Part shown: positions 22,531 through 33,937 of the stretch, piece after piece
Layout of the letters: the number at the start of each line of letters is the position of its first letter
Numbering within the stretch: position 1 is the first letter of the stretch
NCBI GenBank assembly: GCA_022605405.1
Contig: JABYQQ010000023.1
Span: forward strand, 248,001-312,000
Direction: 5' to 3'
Source: Earliella scabrosa
Lineage: Eukaryota; Basidiomycota; Agaricomycetes; Polyporales; Polyporaceae
DNA: 64,000 bases
Notes under the pieces: model-generated
The model's input: the letters and a program-made list of their open reading frames with translations, nothing else
What the model was told of the DNA's origin: nothing
Database searches by the model: none
Program-made: the position numbers and the translations under genes

Positions 22531-24597
22531 TTACAACAAAAGACGATTCATCAACTCTAATCCCTGTGCCCAGGCAACAGCTCGAGGCCACCAAATCTGA
22601 AAAGGAAGAATTACAGAACGACCACGGCCACTACGACCATAGGGTATAAATTCTTCTTCGCCATACGTACTCTCCTCCCACTCCTCTGGCTTGAGACCAT
22701 ATCCATCAGGAATGATCTTTCGATCCTGAACCTCCTGTAAGCATCTCAGGAAGGTTTGTTCAGTCTCAGCATCCTGGAATGGAGAGTCGCTGGAGGGAAC
22801 AGGTATGGGAGGGTGACGGACATGACGTTGTTGATCTTCTGCCAGATGGGCACGTATATCTTCTGAGTCTGACTCTGATGAAGATGAGGAGCTGCTGTCA
22901 TCTGAAGACGATGAGTCTTCATCGTTGATGATGTCACCATCATAGGCATCGTGATCGTAGTGTCCAGCTCCTGTTTGACCTTGTCGTCGCATGAAAACCT
23001 CTCCATCCACCCCATAGTAGCGATACAGCAGTTGGGGATGGACATCATTGAAGTCCTCTCCTGGAAGATAGCCTTCTCGGAGCATGGCTAAGAAGCGCAT
23101 ATCCTTTGAGCGATGTTAGTACTGAAGAGTATCAGACAGGGTACAACTGTGAGTCGCGTACAGATGGCGTCTGATTGTGGGCCTTCCTGGAGATCTGGTG
23201 GTTGTTCCAGTTGGCCTGAAACGCAGCGCAGTCTTCATTGATGGCGTCGAGGAAGAGAAAGTGTAAAAGCCATAGATGCTCAGGTTTGTCGGGATCAAGG
23301 AGGTGATCGTGTTCAAGTCTGGTGAAGAATGCCCTCCACTGTATTGCGAATTGGGTACCAACTTCAACCCACATTCGCTCGATGCGGGTGTTTCGAGTTG
23401 AGCTGAAGTTATTGAGATTAGTACCAGCAATATAGAACAGAACAGAACAGGTCAGTACTCGCCTTCCCCACATAAAGGATGCTCTGTTAGGCCCTCTTTT
23501 CTCAATCATATATATCGCAACATCCATGTTCTCACCACCTCTATCTCCCCGTACTCTGGATGGCAGACCGTAGACCTCTACTGCTTCTAGGAACAACTGG
23601 AAAACTGTGGAAGCTTGGTTGTTGGTGCTGGCGCGAAGCATAACTAACTGTTGATATCGTCATTAATAAAGATCAGAGCAGGTGGCGCATAGCAAGCAGC
23701 TGCTCACCATTCTGTCGTATCCATCAGCACCACCATGAATCACAATACCCCAACGTATAAGCTTGTGATGCCCGTCGATATGCCAGAGATAGTTGGGATA
23801 GGGGACAGAGTACTCTCGCCGATCAATGGTAGCGTGATTTCTAAGTACCTGTCCCAGACCATCGACTCTACGGATTGATGCTCTGACGCGGCTACGCTGG
23901 ACTTTGATGCCATGAGATGCGAGGAATCCTTGAACATAACGGCTTCCTGACTTGGGGTGAAGCTTGCGGAAGTGACGGACAAGAATGTCGAGGGCATGGT
24001 CAGGTATGTCGGAGTAGCGTGGAGTAGTGAGATTGTGGGCCTTCAGCTGCTTTGCAAGTGTCTGGCGATGGACACCCAGAGCATTGGACAAGGCTGTGAG
24101 GGTGATATGACGATGTGAGGAGGTGGCCTCTTTGAGAACATCAGGGTCGATATGGATCGAAGGCCGCCCTCGCTGTCCTGATAGAACATATGTCACAACT
24201 TGGGGTTTGACAAGGACGTCCCTCCTCCTATAACGTCGACTAAGATCTTCATAGTATGCCATCCTATCGGATATAAATCTCACCTTCCTGTATCCTCCGC
24301 AGCAGCTTTGAGCTCATTAACCAAAGAGTCAAATGCCGCAAAAACGATGGTTGCCCATTCTTCATCTTCGGTGAGAGGGACGAGCTCGTGGAGAATGGGA
24401 GCCATGCGATTGACCAGACGGTCAGCATGCAGGCGGAATCTAATGGGATCTCCATCCTCAAGCCGTAAGAGTTGACTTGCAGCATCGTAGGCGTCAGATA
24501 GAATTGTGTATGCCTGGTTTATATTGGCTGCCCAGTTCTGACTATGAGGAGGAACTGGAAGTGGAGGGAGATGAAGAGGACGGGGATAGGTAGTCAT
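22531..24597 (-). CDS. RNase H-fold DD(34)E integrase/transposase
   Basis: Five exons (24,597-24,284; 24,227-23,708; 23,647-23,463; 23,402-23,162; 23,103-22,531) join in frame to 610 residues. An HTH-like stretch (ALSNALGVHRQTLAKQLKAH) spans about 150-169. The catalytic core follows: NYLWHIDGHHKLIRWGIVIH (D256), VRGDRGGENMDVA (D313) and RIERMW (E348), giving D-x56-D-x34-E. This matches the integrase core family found scattered in fungi and animals whose members share the WHIDG(N/H)HKLIRW signature. The third intron uses a GC donor (GGAAG|GCGAGT). The C-terminal exon is acidic and serine-rich (SSSSDDSSSSSSSESDSED) and ends in a Trp-rich tail. It is the likely enzyme that moved the 14.2 kb element. 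Whether it is active is unknown, but all three acidic residues and the frame are intact. Confidence 0.85.
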
Positions 24598-24812
24598 CGA
24601 TGTCTGTAGTAAGACAGGAGAGTATTGAGGGGATATTTCCTATAGCAAAAGCTCGAGAGGCAAAGGTGAGAGGAATGAGCTGAGAATGGAGACAGAAGCA
24701 TGGCTGCTGCATGAGGCACTCACGTGTTACGGAATCGATTGCAGTGGAGTCGATGTACAAGCTTTCGCTCTCTGTGCTCTCATCATTTCTGCAACTTCTG
24801 ATCTTGAACGCT
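24598..24812. promoter_or_regulatory. Divergent intergenic region between integrase and BTB-like genes
   Basis: The integrase gene reads left from 24,597 and the BTB-like gene reads right from about 24,711-24,813. The roughly 115-215 bp between them should hold both promoters. No clear TATA box or binding site stands out. Confidence 0.4.
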
Positions 24813-25782
24813 ATGGCTCCTGTGGGGTTTCTCAATATTAACAAACACCTCACCTGGTACCTGTCAGAGGGGGTGATTATCGTGAGTTCTACCTTCAGGT
24901 CATAGTATTGGACAGAGCGGAAGAACTGAACGCATATTGTCCTAAGGTCTTAGACGATGGAACAGCATATCGTTTGCCAACCTCTATGCTCAAGCTGGAT
25001 TCAGGATGCTTTCAGGGCTGCTTGTCCATCCCCGGCGATGGCAAGGAGGGCCTCAGCGATGACAACCCCATTCGTCTTCCCAATATCTCATCAGAACACT
25101 TTGATATATTGCTGAACTTCCAATTCCGACAGTAAGTCTCAGATATCTGCTTGCAGTACTGATGGTGATACTTACTTGCTTTAGCATCGTTCCTACCACA
25201 CCAGAGGAGCTCATGGTTCTGTTAAAGATGGGTCACTTCTTCCAGTACGACACTGCCCAGTCATACGCACAAGGTCGATTGGAGTCCATGGAGTCCTTTC
25301 CTTCCGTTCAGAAGTTCATCCTCGGCATGAACTGTCATATCCATCCCTGGGTATGTGATGGCTTTAGGAAGCTCGTGGCCGTTCCCGAGACTTTCTTCAG
25401 TCCAGAAGAGGGCGCTCAGATGGGTGTCGTTCCGATGCACACAGTTCTCACCACCATCATTCGTGTTTGGAAATTGCGCCGTACCACTGCCCTTTCCGTG
25501 CCCCCTGTTCAGCATGCTAAGGCTTGTCGCGGCAACTTTGTTTGCGACTCAGCATGGTCTAGGGAGTGGCAGAAGGTTGTAGGACATCTTATGCATCCGA
25601 AGAGATGTCTCCCCATGGTGACTATCTTACAGCAGCTGATGGACGCGGCAGACATCTTTGAGATGCACCGCGAGTGTAAGAAGCGCACCTTGGATCATAT
25701 TTATGGGCAGAAATGGTTGCATTCGGAGGAGAAACTCGTCGCAGAGCAGCTTGATGGATTGCTTAGATGGCTCAATATGTGA
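24813..25782 (+). CDS. BTB/POZ-like protein
   Basis: Three exons (24,813-24,881; 24,947-25,131; 25,185-25,782) join in frame to 283 residues; an upstream in-frame ATG at 24,711 would give 317. After splicing, the N-terminal part reads WYLSEGVIIVLDDGTAYRLP, then CFQGCLSIP and DDNPIRLPNISSEHFDILL. This is the strand-helix pattern of the BTB domains in the large agaricomycete family, which mediate protein-protein contacts. The C-terminal part is helical and basic and has no known motif. It is the only rightward gene in the intact part of the element, and its 3' end lies 80 bp from that of the Tet-like gene. It could be element-encoded or host-derived cargo. The start is uncertain. Confidence 0.65.
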
Positions 25783-25862
25783 TTCTCTGTATCAATTTCA
25801 GCTTTGGTATAGAGTTGTATACTACGAAGTATGTTCATGTAACAGAAGTACAAACATATCAA

Positions 25863-28800
25863 TCAGTTGGCTGACTTGGAGTTACGGAATACAGCAAGTT
25901 CCTCCTCAGTGGGCTGAATGTTCCCACCAGGCCACTTCTCCCATTTGAGCTCATCATCCAGATAGAACGAGCCCTGCCACCCATTACGATCCTTCTCCCA
26001 GTCAACTGCATGTCGATCAGTGTGACATACCAGAGACGCGCGTTGACCGGTGTAGGGTCTGTTGAAGTGCGTAATCTGATGGGATGGGAAGATGACGAAG
26101 TCACCAGAGCGAAGCAGGATGACGAGTCCTGGCTCATATAGACACAATTCGCCGCCAGCGAACTTGCCTATAGCCATGACCAGACAACCTCCGAGATCCA
26201 AACCGTCACGATGAACCTTGGTGTACGAGTTGAGATTGATGACAAAGCCAGAGAATGGATACGCTGGAGCGCGATCATTGCCCGGTGTAAGTCGCGCTAG
26301 GGCACTGATGGTGACAGTCAGTTCAGGGAAGCGATCCTCCATCTATGATGCTAGATCAGCCAGAAAATCTTATCAAAACAAGATGCACGTACTCTGTTCT
26401 GTATCCACTCAAAGACCTCATCCAAAGCGACACACAGATTGTTATACTCGCGCTGGTGGATCCTGCACTCCTTCGTGAGGTATGGGGGACCTCCCTGAGT
26501 ATCATTTGATCTGGTGGTGTTCGCACGGCGGAGATAGAGAGGATGAACATCAGGAGGTGCATCATGTCCCTGTGGCGATAGTTAATATTGGTCTAGAGCT
26601 CTAGTCATAAGATACGAACCTTTGTGGAGTATCTAGAGTAGTATGAGAAGTGCAAACCTGCGAACTGGGGTGGAGCACCATTCTCTTTGATGTCCTCAAG
26701 AAGTTCCCTCTCTGCTGTTGCTCCAAGAGCCATTTCAAGATTTCGAAGAAGAGATTCGCGAAGTTGCTGAGGCATGTCACAGGCAAGATATAGCAAATTG
26801 CTGCCGTCCTTTGCCTGGAAATGCAACTCATGCCTATCGTCCACTATGTCAGAGCTTCATTCAATCAGCTGCACATGGACGTACCCATCATATTTTGCAG
26901 CGTCAATCATAACATACTGATCTGCCTCCTTCACTCCACTGTCCTTGTCGAACAATATCTTCTGACCTGGCAGCTCAGATCCGCTCTCATCGTAGCGTCT
27001 CTGCAACTGTAAAGAAGAGTCAGATAATCATATAGATCAATCGAGTTGTAACTCACTCGAGCTTTCAGATCGTCAATGTTCTTAGGCTCATAAGCCAACG
27101 CAGCACACGCCCTCTGCTGGTAAGACCACTGGTCACGACCCTCTTGGGTGGGAGGATAGGGGGCTCGTAGATTGTCCTTGTGCTTTGGGTCGTAGTCGGT
27201 AGGGATGCATATGTAGGTGGAGCCAGAAGAGGTGGACGACTCGACATGAGATGAAAAGGATTCACCATCTCCATGATCATGTTCATCGTCTGAGTCGGAC
27301 AGAGGTGACTCATACTCACTCCCTGTCTCGCTGTCCATCGTGCTGAGATAGGAGGGTGTATATGTGCCCAGAACGCGTTGCTGAATGTAGTCAAAGGAGG
27401 GAGGCATAGTCTCAGATGAATTGAAGGATGTAGCGCTGGAGGGAAAGGGCACGAAGAAGGAGGACCAGACATCCCACTTGCGAGGTACAAGCTTGAAGTC
27501 TCTATAGAGGATAGCCATCAGTTACATTGACTGGTGTGATATAGAGATGAAGATCGTACAGCTGGTTGATAGCACAGAAGAGACGATCTGATGTGACCAG
27601 ATCGGTACAATTGATTTGACGTGGCAGCTCATATCGTTCCAGCAGCCTAGTACTGAAGAGAGTAGACATGCACATTGGGGCTTCCCGTGCAAGCAACTGC
27701 AGCAAGGGCAGTAATCGTTGCTGAATGGTCAGACCCATCTTGCTTGCTATAGAGGATGAAGAGCATGAGCTAGATGAAAAAGCAAGTCTGAGAAACAACG
27801 TGCCATCTGGAAGACGTATGTTGTGTGCAATAATTCTGGTCTGTTCCCAGAGCAGACCTCCAAAATCACTACCCAAACCGCGATAGGCTATCACCATTAA
27901 AAGATAGATAGAGCCTGTTCAAAAGCACCAGTCAGTAACTGGCACTTAGATGAACTGATGTGAGAGACTTGCCTGCTGCAGCCAAGGCAGCGTACCTCTG
28001 TCCATTTGTGATCCATGACTGGAAGGTGCGAAGACTGGGATGATTGTCCTGATCCGCTATGAGGGCTCTGTAGACTTCGGTGTGGTACTTCCAGCCGCGC
28101 TCCTTCTTGATGCTGCAGATACGATGTCTCAAGGTGATGCTGATGTGAGAGTGCTCAGACGACATACCTATCAACCTTGATCACCAGCTGAACCTGGCTC
28201 AGCATCTTGGTGAACTCTGCAGCGTGGGCTTGATGATGTGAACGTTCGCATCTGGCCAGAAGAGATGAAAGATTGTCCATAGCGAAGGCGTGTCGTCCTT
28301 CCTCCCATGGCGCATTGCTTCCTAGTGCTTTCATGTACTTCACCCAATTCTGGCACTGACGATTGTTGAGATTGCCCTCAGTTCCCTCACATAGGAGAAG
28401 AACTAGTTCTTGAGCACGCTGGCTAGTGGGATTGGGTTTACTGGTGTCTATGATGTAGGAGTGGTGTAACTTCGCAGCCTCCACTTGCTCCTGCTCTGCA
28501 CGTTGCTGCTGCATGCGGGGTTCCCAAACCTCGGAGTTCCTCTCAAAGAAGAACTGACGTGGGCCCTGGATGGTACCACGACGACAGTCTGGATTCCAGT
28601 TATGATTGGCGGGGTATACAGGTTGAGCGATGGGTTCCGGAGCTGGAGCCTCAGATGGAGGAAGAGAGAGAGGAGCAGAGGCAACTGGAGGTGGCCCCGT
28701 CGATAGCTTGTGACCGTGACCTCCACCACGAGCGCGGCGTTGACTCCGGCCTCGACCCCGCCCCCGAGAGACTTGGACAGCAGCAGCAGGAAGGGCAGAG

Positions 28801-29333
28801 GTGAGAGCAAACGTGTGTTGCATTGCAGACTGCACGACAGCCGCTGGAGGTTTGGACAAGAAAGACGTAGACTCCGTGTGAGAGGATACAGGAGAGATCA
28901 TTCTAGAGGACTTGATTGCTTTGTGGGAAGTGGCTACTGGGGATGTTGATGTGGGAGTACGAACTATAGCAGGTGAGGAAGGCGGAGTTGGAGATCGTGA
29001 CTGAATGGGAGAGGAAGACGGCAAGACAGATGGGGATGGGATCATGGGTGATGAGGGAACAACAGTGGGTGAAGAGGGAGTAGTGATAGGAGACGATGGT
29101 ACAACAGAGGCAGAGGGAGATGAACGGTGTTGGGAATATGGAGAACGTGAAGCACCCGAGGGGTCAGGTATGGACAATGACGTGGGTAGAGAGACAAGAG
29201 GGGATGAGGGCCCATGTTCAAGTCGATGAATTGCGCTTGCAAGCAGTGGGCTAGGAGAGACCACAGACCTCAGCACTCCCAGCATCTCCTCCACCTCCTC
29301 GCCAGTGAGCTGGTAATAGAACGTGTCTGACAT
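25863..29333 (-). CDS. Large protein with C-terminal Tet-like 2OG-Fe(II) dioxygenase domain
   Basis: Eight exons join in frame to 1,029 residues: 29,333-28,168; 28,112-27,973; 27,914-27,560; 27,501-27,057; 27,006-26,875; 26,814-26,620; 26,569-26,393; 26,342-25,863. The second intron has a classic GC donor (GCAG|GCAAGT). The border of exons 5 and 6 has an alternative 6 nt upstream. Residues 1-390 are Ser/Pro-rich with an Arg/Gly patch (SRGRGRGRSQRRARGGGHGH). The last 160 residues show the dioxygenase core: VHRDGLDLGG (H914, D916), ELCLYEPGLVILLRSGDFVI, SHQITHFNRP (distal H962) and R971 for 2-oxoglutarate. The layout matches fungal Tet/JBP-like proteins, relatives of enzymes that oxidise 5-methylcytosine or thymine. 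The substrate is not shown by the sequence. In basidiomycetes, Tet/JBP genes are known to travel with KDZ transposons; here the partner is an integrase. Confidence 0.75.
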
Positions 29334-31058
29334 CTGGAGAAAGTGTCAGCACATTCAAGTTGACATCCATCGTGAGAAGCAACTCACTTCGGTGGACAAC
29401 AGGACAGCAAGTCGACGGGAATACAGTGGTCAGAGTAAACAGAACAGATGAGAACAAGGGAGAGGGAGAGAGCAAGGGCAACGGCAGGCAGGGACTTCGT
29501 CTCATCGCCTCTGCCACACCCACAGCACGTGGATTATGGGTGCAGTGCCGGACAGAAAAGGAAGGGGAGAGCCGACGCGTGATGAGATGGGACGTACGCG
29601 CGGCGCAGCCGCCCAGTGACAGAAAAGGGAAGACCTCACACGGCGCGGGCAGCGGAGAGTGGACACTTGAAGAGGTTGGCCATCCTGAGACGTGCGCAGC
29701 CGCCCAGCGCAGGACGAACAAGGGAGACCTGCGCACGCACGTCGCAGAGCCGACGCTTAACGGATTGAGACGTGCGCAGCCGCCCAGCGCACGACAGAAA
29801 AGGGAGACCTGCGCGTGCACGACGCAGAGCCGACGCTTGACGGATTGGGACGTGCGCAGCCGCCCAGCGCACGACGGAAAAGGGAGACCTGCGCGCGCAC
29901 GACGCAGAGCCGACGCTTGACGGATTGGGACGTGCGCAGCCGCCCAGCGCACGACAGAAAAGGGAGACCTCGACACTTGACGAGTTGGGACGAGTTGGGA
30001 CGCGTGCAGCGGTGGACTGGAAAGCACAACCGGATTTGGCTGTGAGGGCACACTGAGGATATGGACATGGCGCAAGATGCACGAAAGGGGAGGGTCGGAA
30101 ATAAACGACTCACCATGTACCCTACCGCCCTCGCCCTGGTCGCTCTCGAGTCTCAGGCAGCGCACACTACCACTGCATAGCCGGCCCCCACCAGATGCGC
30201 GTCCTGGGTGTGTGAGTTTTGAATGGCGCGGACTGATGGGACATGGACGCGTAGAAGTTAGCGATGAGCAAGTTCCATATAATGGCACCGCAGGTGTGCT
30301 CTCACCTACCACAGGAACAGCGGTGAGGGCAAGGAGAAGCCCGAGGAAGCCGTGTTGAAGTGCGTCTTGCCGGACCAGCGACGCGAAGCAGAGGCAAGTA
30401 GCTGGGACCAAAGCAGAACCTGTGGACGTCGGAGTCTGACAGGGTGGTGTAGGAGCGAGTAAGAAAGAGAGTGGAACAAGCGCCAGTAGCGGGACTCACA
30501 ACAGTCACGTGGGAGCCTACAAGCGCAGACCGCCGACTCTGTTGCCGCCATGGTGTACGCTGCTCTCTCCACCCCCATTCCACCACGACAAACCCGTCGC
30601 CAACCCTGTCCGATTTGAACGAGCGTAGCTTCAAGGAGCCGGGCGAAGAATCTGGCAGAACAACGCCACGCCTGGTCCCCAACGCAGTCAAGCACCATCG
30701 CGTCAGGCCGAGAAGCCGCTTCCTCCTCCATCTCACTCACAACCTCCGCGCGATCACGTCCACTGCAGCTGCAGTGAGCGCCACGGTACGCAGTGCTCAT
30801 GCCCAACCAGGATGTCGACAGGAGCGACAAGTTCACGCCTCGCGAGGTACACCTCCCATTCTCCCAGAAGATCATACGCACACCTGATCACTACTCCGCT
30901 TCCCTGTCCAGGCGTACAAGCTACCACGATGGCACACCTAGCGCAATCCGAACCGAGTCGCAGCCTCCACACGGCTTTATTCCCCGCCGCTCTCCCTCTG
31001 TCCCCGCAACTCACCTCCTCTCTTCACCCTCCTGTCACACGCTGCCCGGTCATATACA
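29334..31058. other. Element interior without a supported gene
   Basis: GC-rich sequence between the 5' end of the Tet-like gene and the BET relic. A 386-residue leftward frame (30,411-29,251) crosses the tandem repeat and looks like low-complexity translation rather than protein. The stretch probably contains the promoter of the Tet-like gene next to 29,334. Its composition is closer to the host flanks than to the 20-29 kb gene block, which suggests that it came in with the captured BET gene. Confidence 0.45.
29689..29990. repeat. 80 bp tandem repeat, about 3.7 copies
   Basis: Units start at 29,689, 29,769, 29,849 and 29,929 with GACGTGCGCAGCCGCCCAGC. The last unit is partial and ends in short GACGAGTTGG repeats. 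A diverged half-unit is visible at about 29,598-29,640. Units differ at a few positions only. Confidence 0.85.
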
Positions 31059-33535
31059 ATGCACGACGTGCTGTCCACAAACCTCAATGGCGTCCATCTC
31101 GACTCCGTCTCTGCCCCGGATTCCCCTGCCGTCGACTCTGTTGCCACTCCCGTCAACAACTCCCTCGTCCCCGACATCAAGATTGACGTCGACTACACCG
31201 AGGACAGTGACCTCCGCCACGAGGCCTCTCGCCGTCCAGCGTCCACTGCATGCGGCTGAAGGGCCGGTGCGCACCACGCACGCCCTGGGGCAGCCTCCAC
31301 CCGGTCCCAAACACCGTCTCACGGAGCGCAAGCATGCGCTGGCGCGGGTGCACGGCCATGTGCCAGAGGTCCTCGACGAGGAACTGCGCGCTGCCCCCCT
31401 CAAGGTCGAGAAGATGGAGAACGCGTCAGTCATCCCCTTGAATATCAGTACCCCCATAGATCCCGGTACGTGTTCAAGTAGTTTCTTCGCGTCGACGCGC
31501 GCTCAATACCCCGAAGGCTCGCTTCCCATCGCGCCCCCTCATGGTACGCCCCCTCCGCCGCCGGGGGAGCTTCTCGAGGACGTGAAGATGGCCGAAGAAA
31601 ACCCTTCCGCTATTGGCGGGGACGCAGTGGAGATGTCAGAATCGAGTGGTAAGGCGAACGGTCTCCCAAACGGACAAACGCACGAGTCGCCCGTCGCCAC
31701 CCCGGTCTCTCCCTCCCTACCTCCCGCTGTCGACTCTCATGCTGCGTCGTCCCCATACGCTCATAACACGAATGCTAATAACGATGATGTTCATGATGAT
31801 AAGCCCCCGCCCGCTAAGAGAGCGAGGAAGTACTCGGATGCAGAGAGAGCATCGCTCGCCAACGTAAGCACCTTCCTTCTCCTTGTGCGCCACTATGGGC
31901 GTACTAATCTGTCTTCCCTCATCGCTTTCTGAAGACCGGTACTCCACCTCCAGCCTCCGTGTCCCCGCCGCCGACGAATGGCCAAGTCGTCCCTGAGTAC
32001 ACTGGTCCGACAACTCTCTCGATGGGCCAACACCGTTTCTGCGTGTCGACGGTCCGTACTCTCAAGCGGTTGAAGGACGCGTCACTTTTCGTCCAACCCG
32101 TCGATCCCATCGCTCTCGGCATTCCCCACTATCCGAGTATCATCAAGCGTCCCATGGATTTCTCCAACATCGAGCGCAAGCTCAACGCTTCCAACCCCTC
32201 CAAGCCCGATCCTAATCCCGCCAATCCCCGTTACAACACCGCCGAGCAGTTTGTCCAAGACGTTCGCTTGATATTCACGAACTGCGTCACATTCATGGCC
32301 CCGACCATCCCGTCACCTAGATGGGCAAGCGGGTCGAGGCCGTCTTCGATAAGCAGATCAAGCAGATACCTCCCCCGGAAGAGGTGCGTACGAGACTCCG
32401 CCGATATAGTATGCTGTTCTAACGTCCCGTAGCCCAAGGCTCCTGCGCCCAAAAAGGTTGCGTCACCTCCGCCCCCACCTCCTGCACCGCCGAAGAAGCA
32501 GGTTCGACGTGCTTCGACCAACGTTCCGGTGATCCGCCGTAACGACGAATCCGCTGCTGCTGGTCGTCCGAAGCGCGAAATCCACCCACCGCCTCCGAAG
32601 GACCTGCCTTACGCAGAGGCGCCGCGCAAGCCCAGGAAGGCGAAAGCTCCGAAAAACGCAGCTATCGCAGAGCAGCTGAAGTTTTGCGAGAAGCGTGAGA
32701 AGCTGACTCCGCCTGTCGCCTCCCCAGACAGCGCACACTCGCCTGCCCTCGCTCTCTCCTCAGGCTCGTGCTATCTATACTCCCGCCTCCGACGCTCGCC
32801 AGCGCAGCCTCTGCACGCTCTCCCCCACTCGACCTGTGCCTGCGCCGTGTCGACGTCGAATGGCTGCACCGCTCCCGCCGTCGCCCGCTCGCCTGCGCTG
32901 TCCGCACGTCCATGCCCCGGGCTCGGACGCCCACCGCTGCTCGTCGAAGTCCGCGCCGAAGCAGTCGAAATCTCCTCCTGCGCCTAAGGGGAAGAAGAGC
33001 AAGAAGCCTGTGACGGACGACGATGTCTTGACCTTCGAGCAGAAGAAGAACCTGAGCGACACCATCAGCAAGCTCAATGGAGCGAAGCTGGAGAAGGTCA
33101 TCCAGATCATTCATGAGGGCGTGCCCGAGATCCGCCAGGTGCGTATTTCGCTGTGTACTCGTTCGCGCATACTGACCCAATCCTGTACAGAGCAACGAGG
33201 AGATCGAGCTCGAGCTCGAGCTCGAGCTCGAGATCGACCAGCTACCAGCAGCTGTCTTGACGAAGCTCTACAACTTCGTGATCAGACCGCTGAAACCACT
33301 TGTCAAGCGACCACGCACGGGCAAGGGCACCGGTACTGGTGGGCTGAAGCGGAAGAGCATGGACGAGGACGTCGAGACGAAGAAGATACGCGCGCTCGAG
33401 GAGAAGCTCAAGTCGTTCGAGCAGGGCGGCCGTGCATCCAATGGCGGTACGAACGGCGCTGCGACGGCCTACATGAGCGAGCACTCCTCTGCGGAGTCCA
33501 GCTCAGATGAGAGCTCAGCGAGTGATTCGGAGTAG
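31059..33535 (+). pseudogene. Decayed BET-family gene (bromodomain 1 plus NET), second bromodomain missing
   Basis: BET proteins (Bdf1/BRD4 family) read acetylated histones. The relic starts MHDVLSTNLNGVHLDS (31,059), shifts frame, and continues with a linker containing PPPAKRARKYSDAERASLAN. An intron of about 70 bp precedes a bromodomain: TVRTLKRLKDASLFVQPVDP, ALGIPHYPSIIKRPMDFSNI, DVRLIFTNCVTF. There a base is missing near 32,295 and a TAG lies at 32,318-32,320 where homologues have a codon for Gln, so the domain is broken. The inter-domain linker VRRASTNVPVIRR and LKFCEK follow, but the second bromodomain expected next is absent and replaced by unrelated low-complexity sequence. A NET domain (VLTFEQKKNLSDTISKLNGA ... 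VPEIRQ, intron, SNEEIELE) and basic tail end at 33,535. The NET segment has an expanded (GAGCTC)n run at 33,208-33,234. Confidence 0.8.
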
Positions 33536-33783
33536 GGTGCTGGCGATCTTTTCTCTCGGACTACATATACGTCGTTGTAATCCTTCGTTTTCTGCCGCGT
33601 TAATCAACCTCCTTCCTGCTCGGTGACCTCGTTGGAAGGGTGTCTGTACTCCCCGCTGTCTCATCCGTCGTCAAGTTATACTCTTGTGTTCATCATTGTA
33701 CATGTCGAGAGTCTCAATGGAAGAGCACTATGATTTTCTGGTACTATCAAATACATGCTCACAGTTCGTGTGCGCAATCCAGA

Positions 33784-33937
33784 AGAATGTGTGTGCGCAT
33801 GCCAGAAATGTATGTGTGTGCAGTCGAATGGTGTGTGTGGCGGGGTCCATTAATGAGGCAGACTAATGACAGTTAATGTGGCGGTGCGACGAGTAAGTGT
33901 GTGAGCGCCGGAATAAATCGACAAACGGTCCACCATA
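33784..33937 (-). repeat. Right terminal inverted repeat of the 14.2 kb element
   Basis: Read leftwards from 33,937 it begins TATGGTGGACCGT and carries GTCGATTTATTCCGGCGCTC, CTGTCATTAGTCTGCC and ATTTCTGGCA in the same order as the left repeat. It is separated from the BET relic by about 250 bp that would hold the relic's 3' end. Confidence 0.85.

Larger units (their letters stand above)
19770..33937. mobile_element. 14.2 kb integrase-type DNA transposon with Tet-like cargo
   Basis: The segment begins TATGG and ends CCATA. It has terminal inverted repeats of about 155 bp and is flanked by a 6 bp direct repeat CTACTG (19,764-19,769 and 33,938-33,943). Inside are an integrase gene, a Tet-like dioxygenase gene, a Cys/His-cluster protein gene, a BTB-like gene and a decayed BET gene. 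The coding part, 20.0-29.3 kb, has a visibly lower GC content than the flanks and short introns. The homologous block at 49.4-53.5 kb lacks the segment. The terminal repeats are diverged, so the insertion is not very recent, yet the four main genes have intact reading frames. Superfamily placement is open: retroviral-like integrase is also used by Ginger and Maverick/Polinton elements, but no polymerase, protease or capsid gene is seen here. Confidence 0.75.

Noticed and set aside
29251..30411. 386-residue leftward frame upstream of the Tet-like gene
   Set aside because: It overlaps exon 1 in another frame, crosses the 80 bp tandem repeat and is low-complexity without recognisable motifs.
19770..33937. 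The two end repeats being two separate miniature elements in opposite orientation
   Set aside because: Only the outer ends share a direct repeat (CTACTG), and the paralogous block lacks the whole interval; two independent insertions would not remove everything between them. Kept as the main alternative to test.
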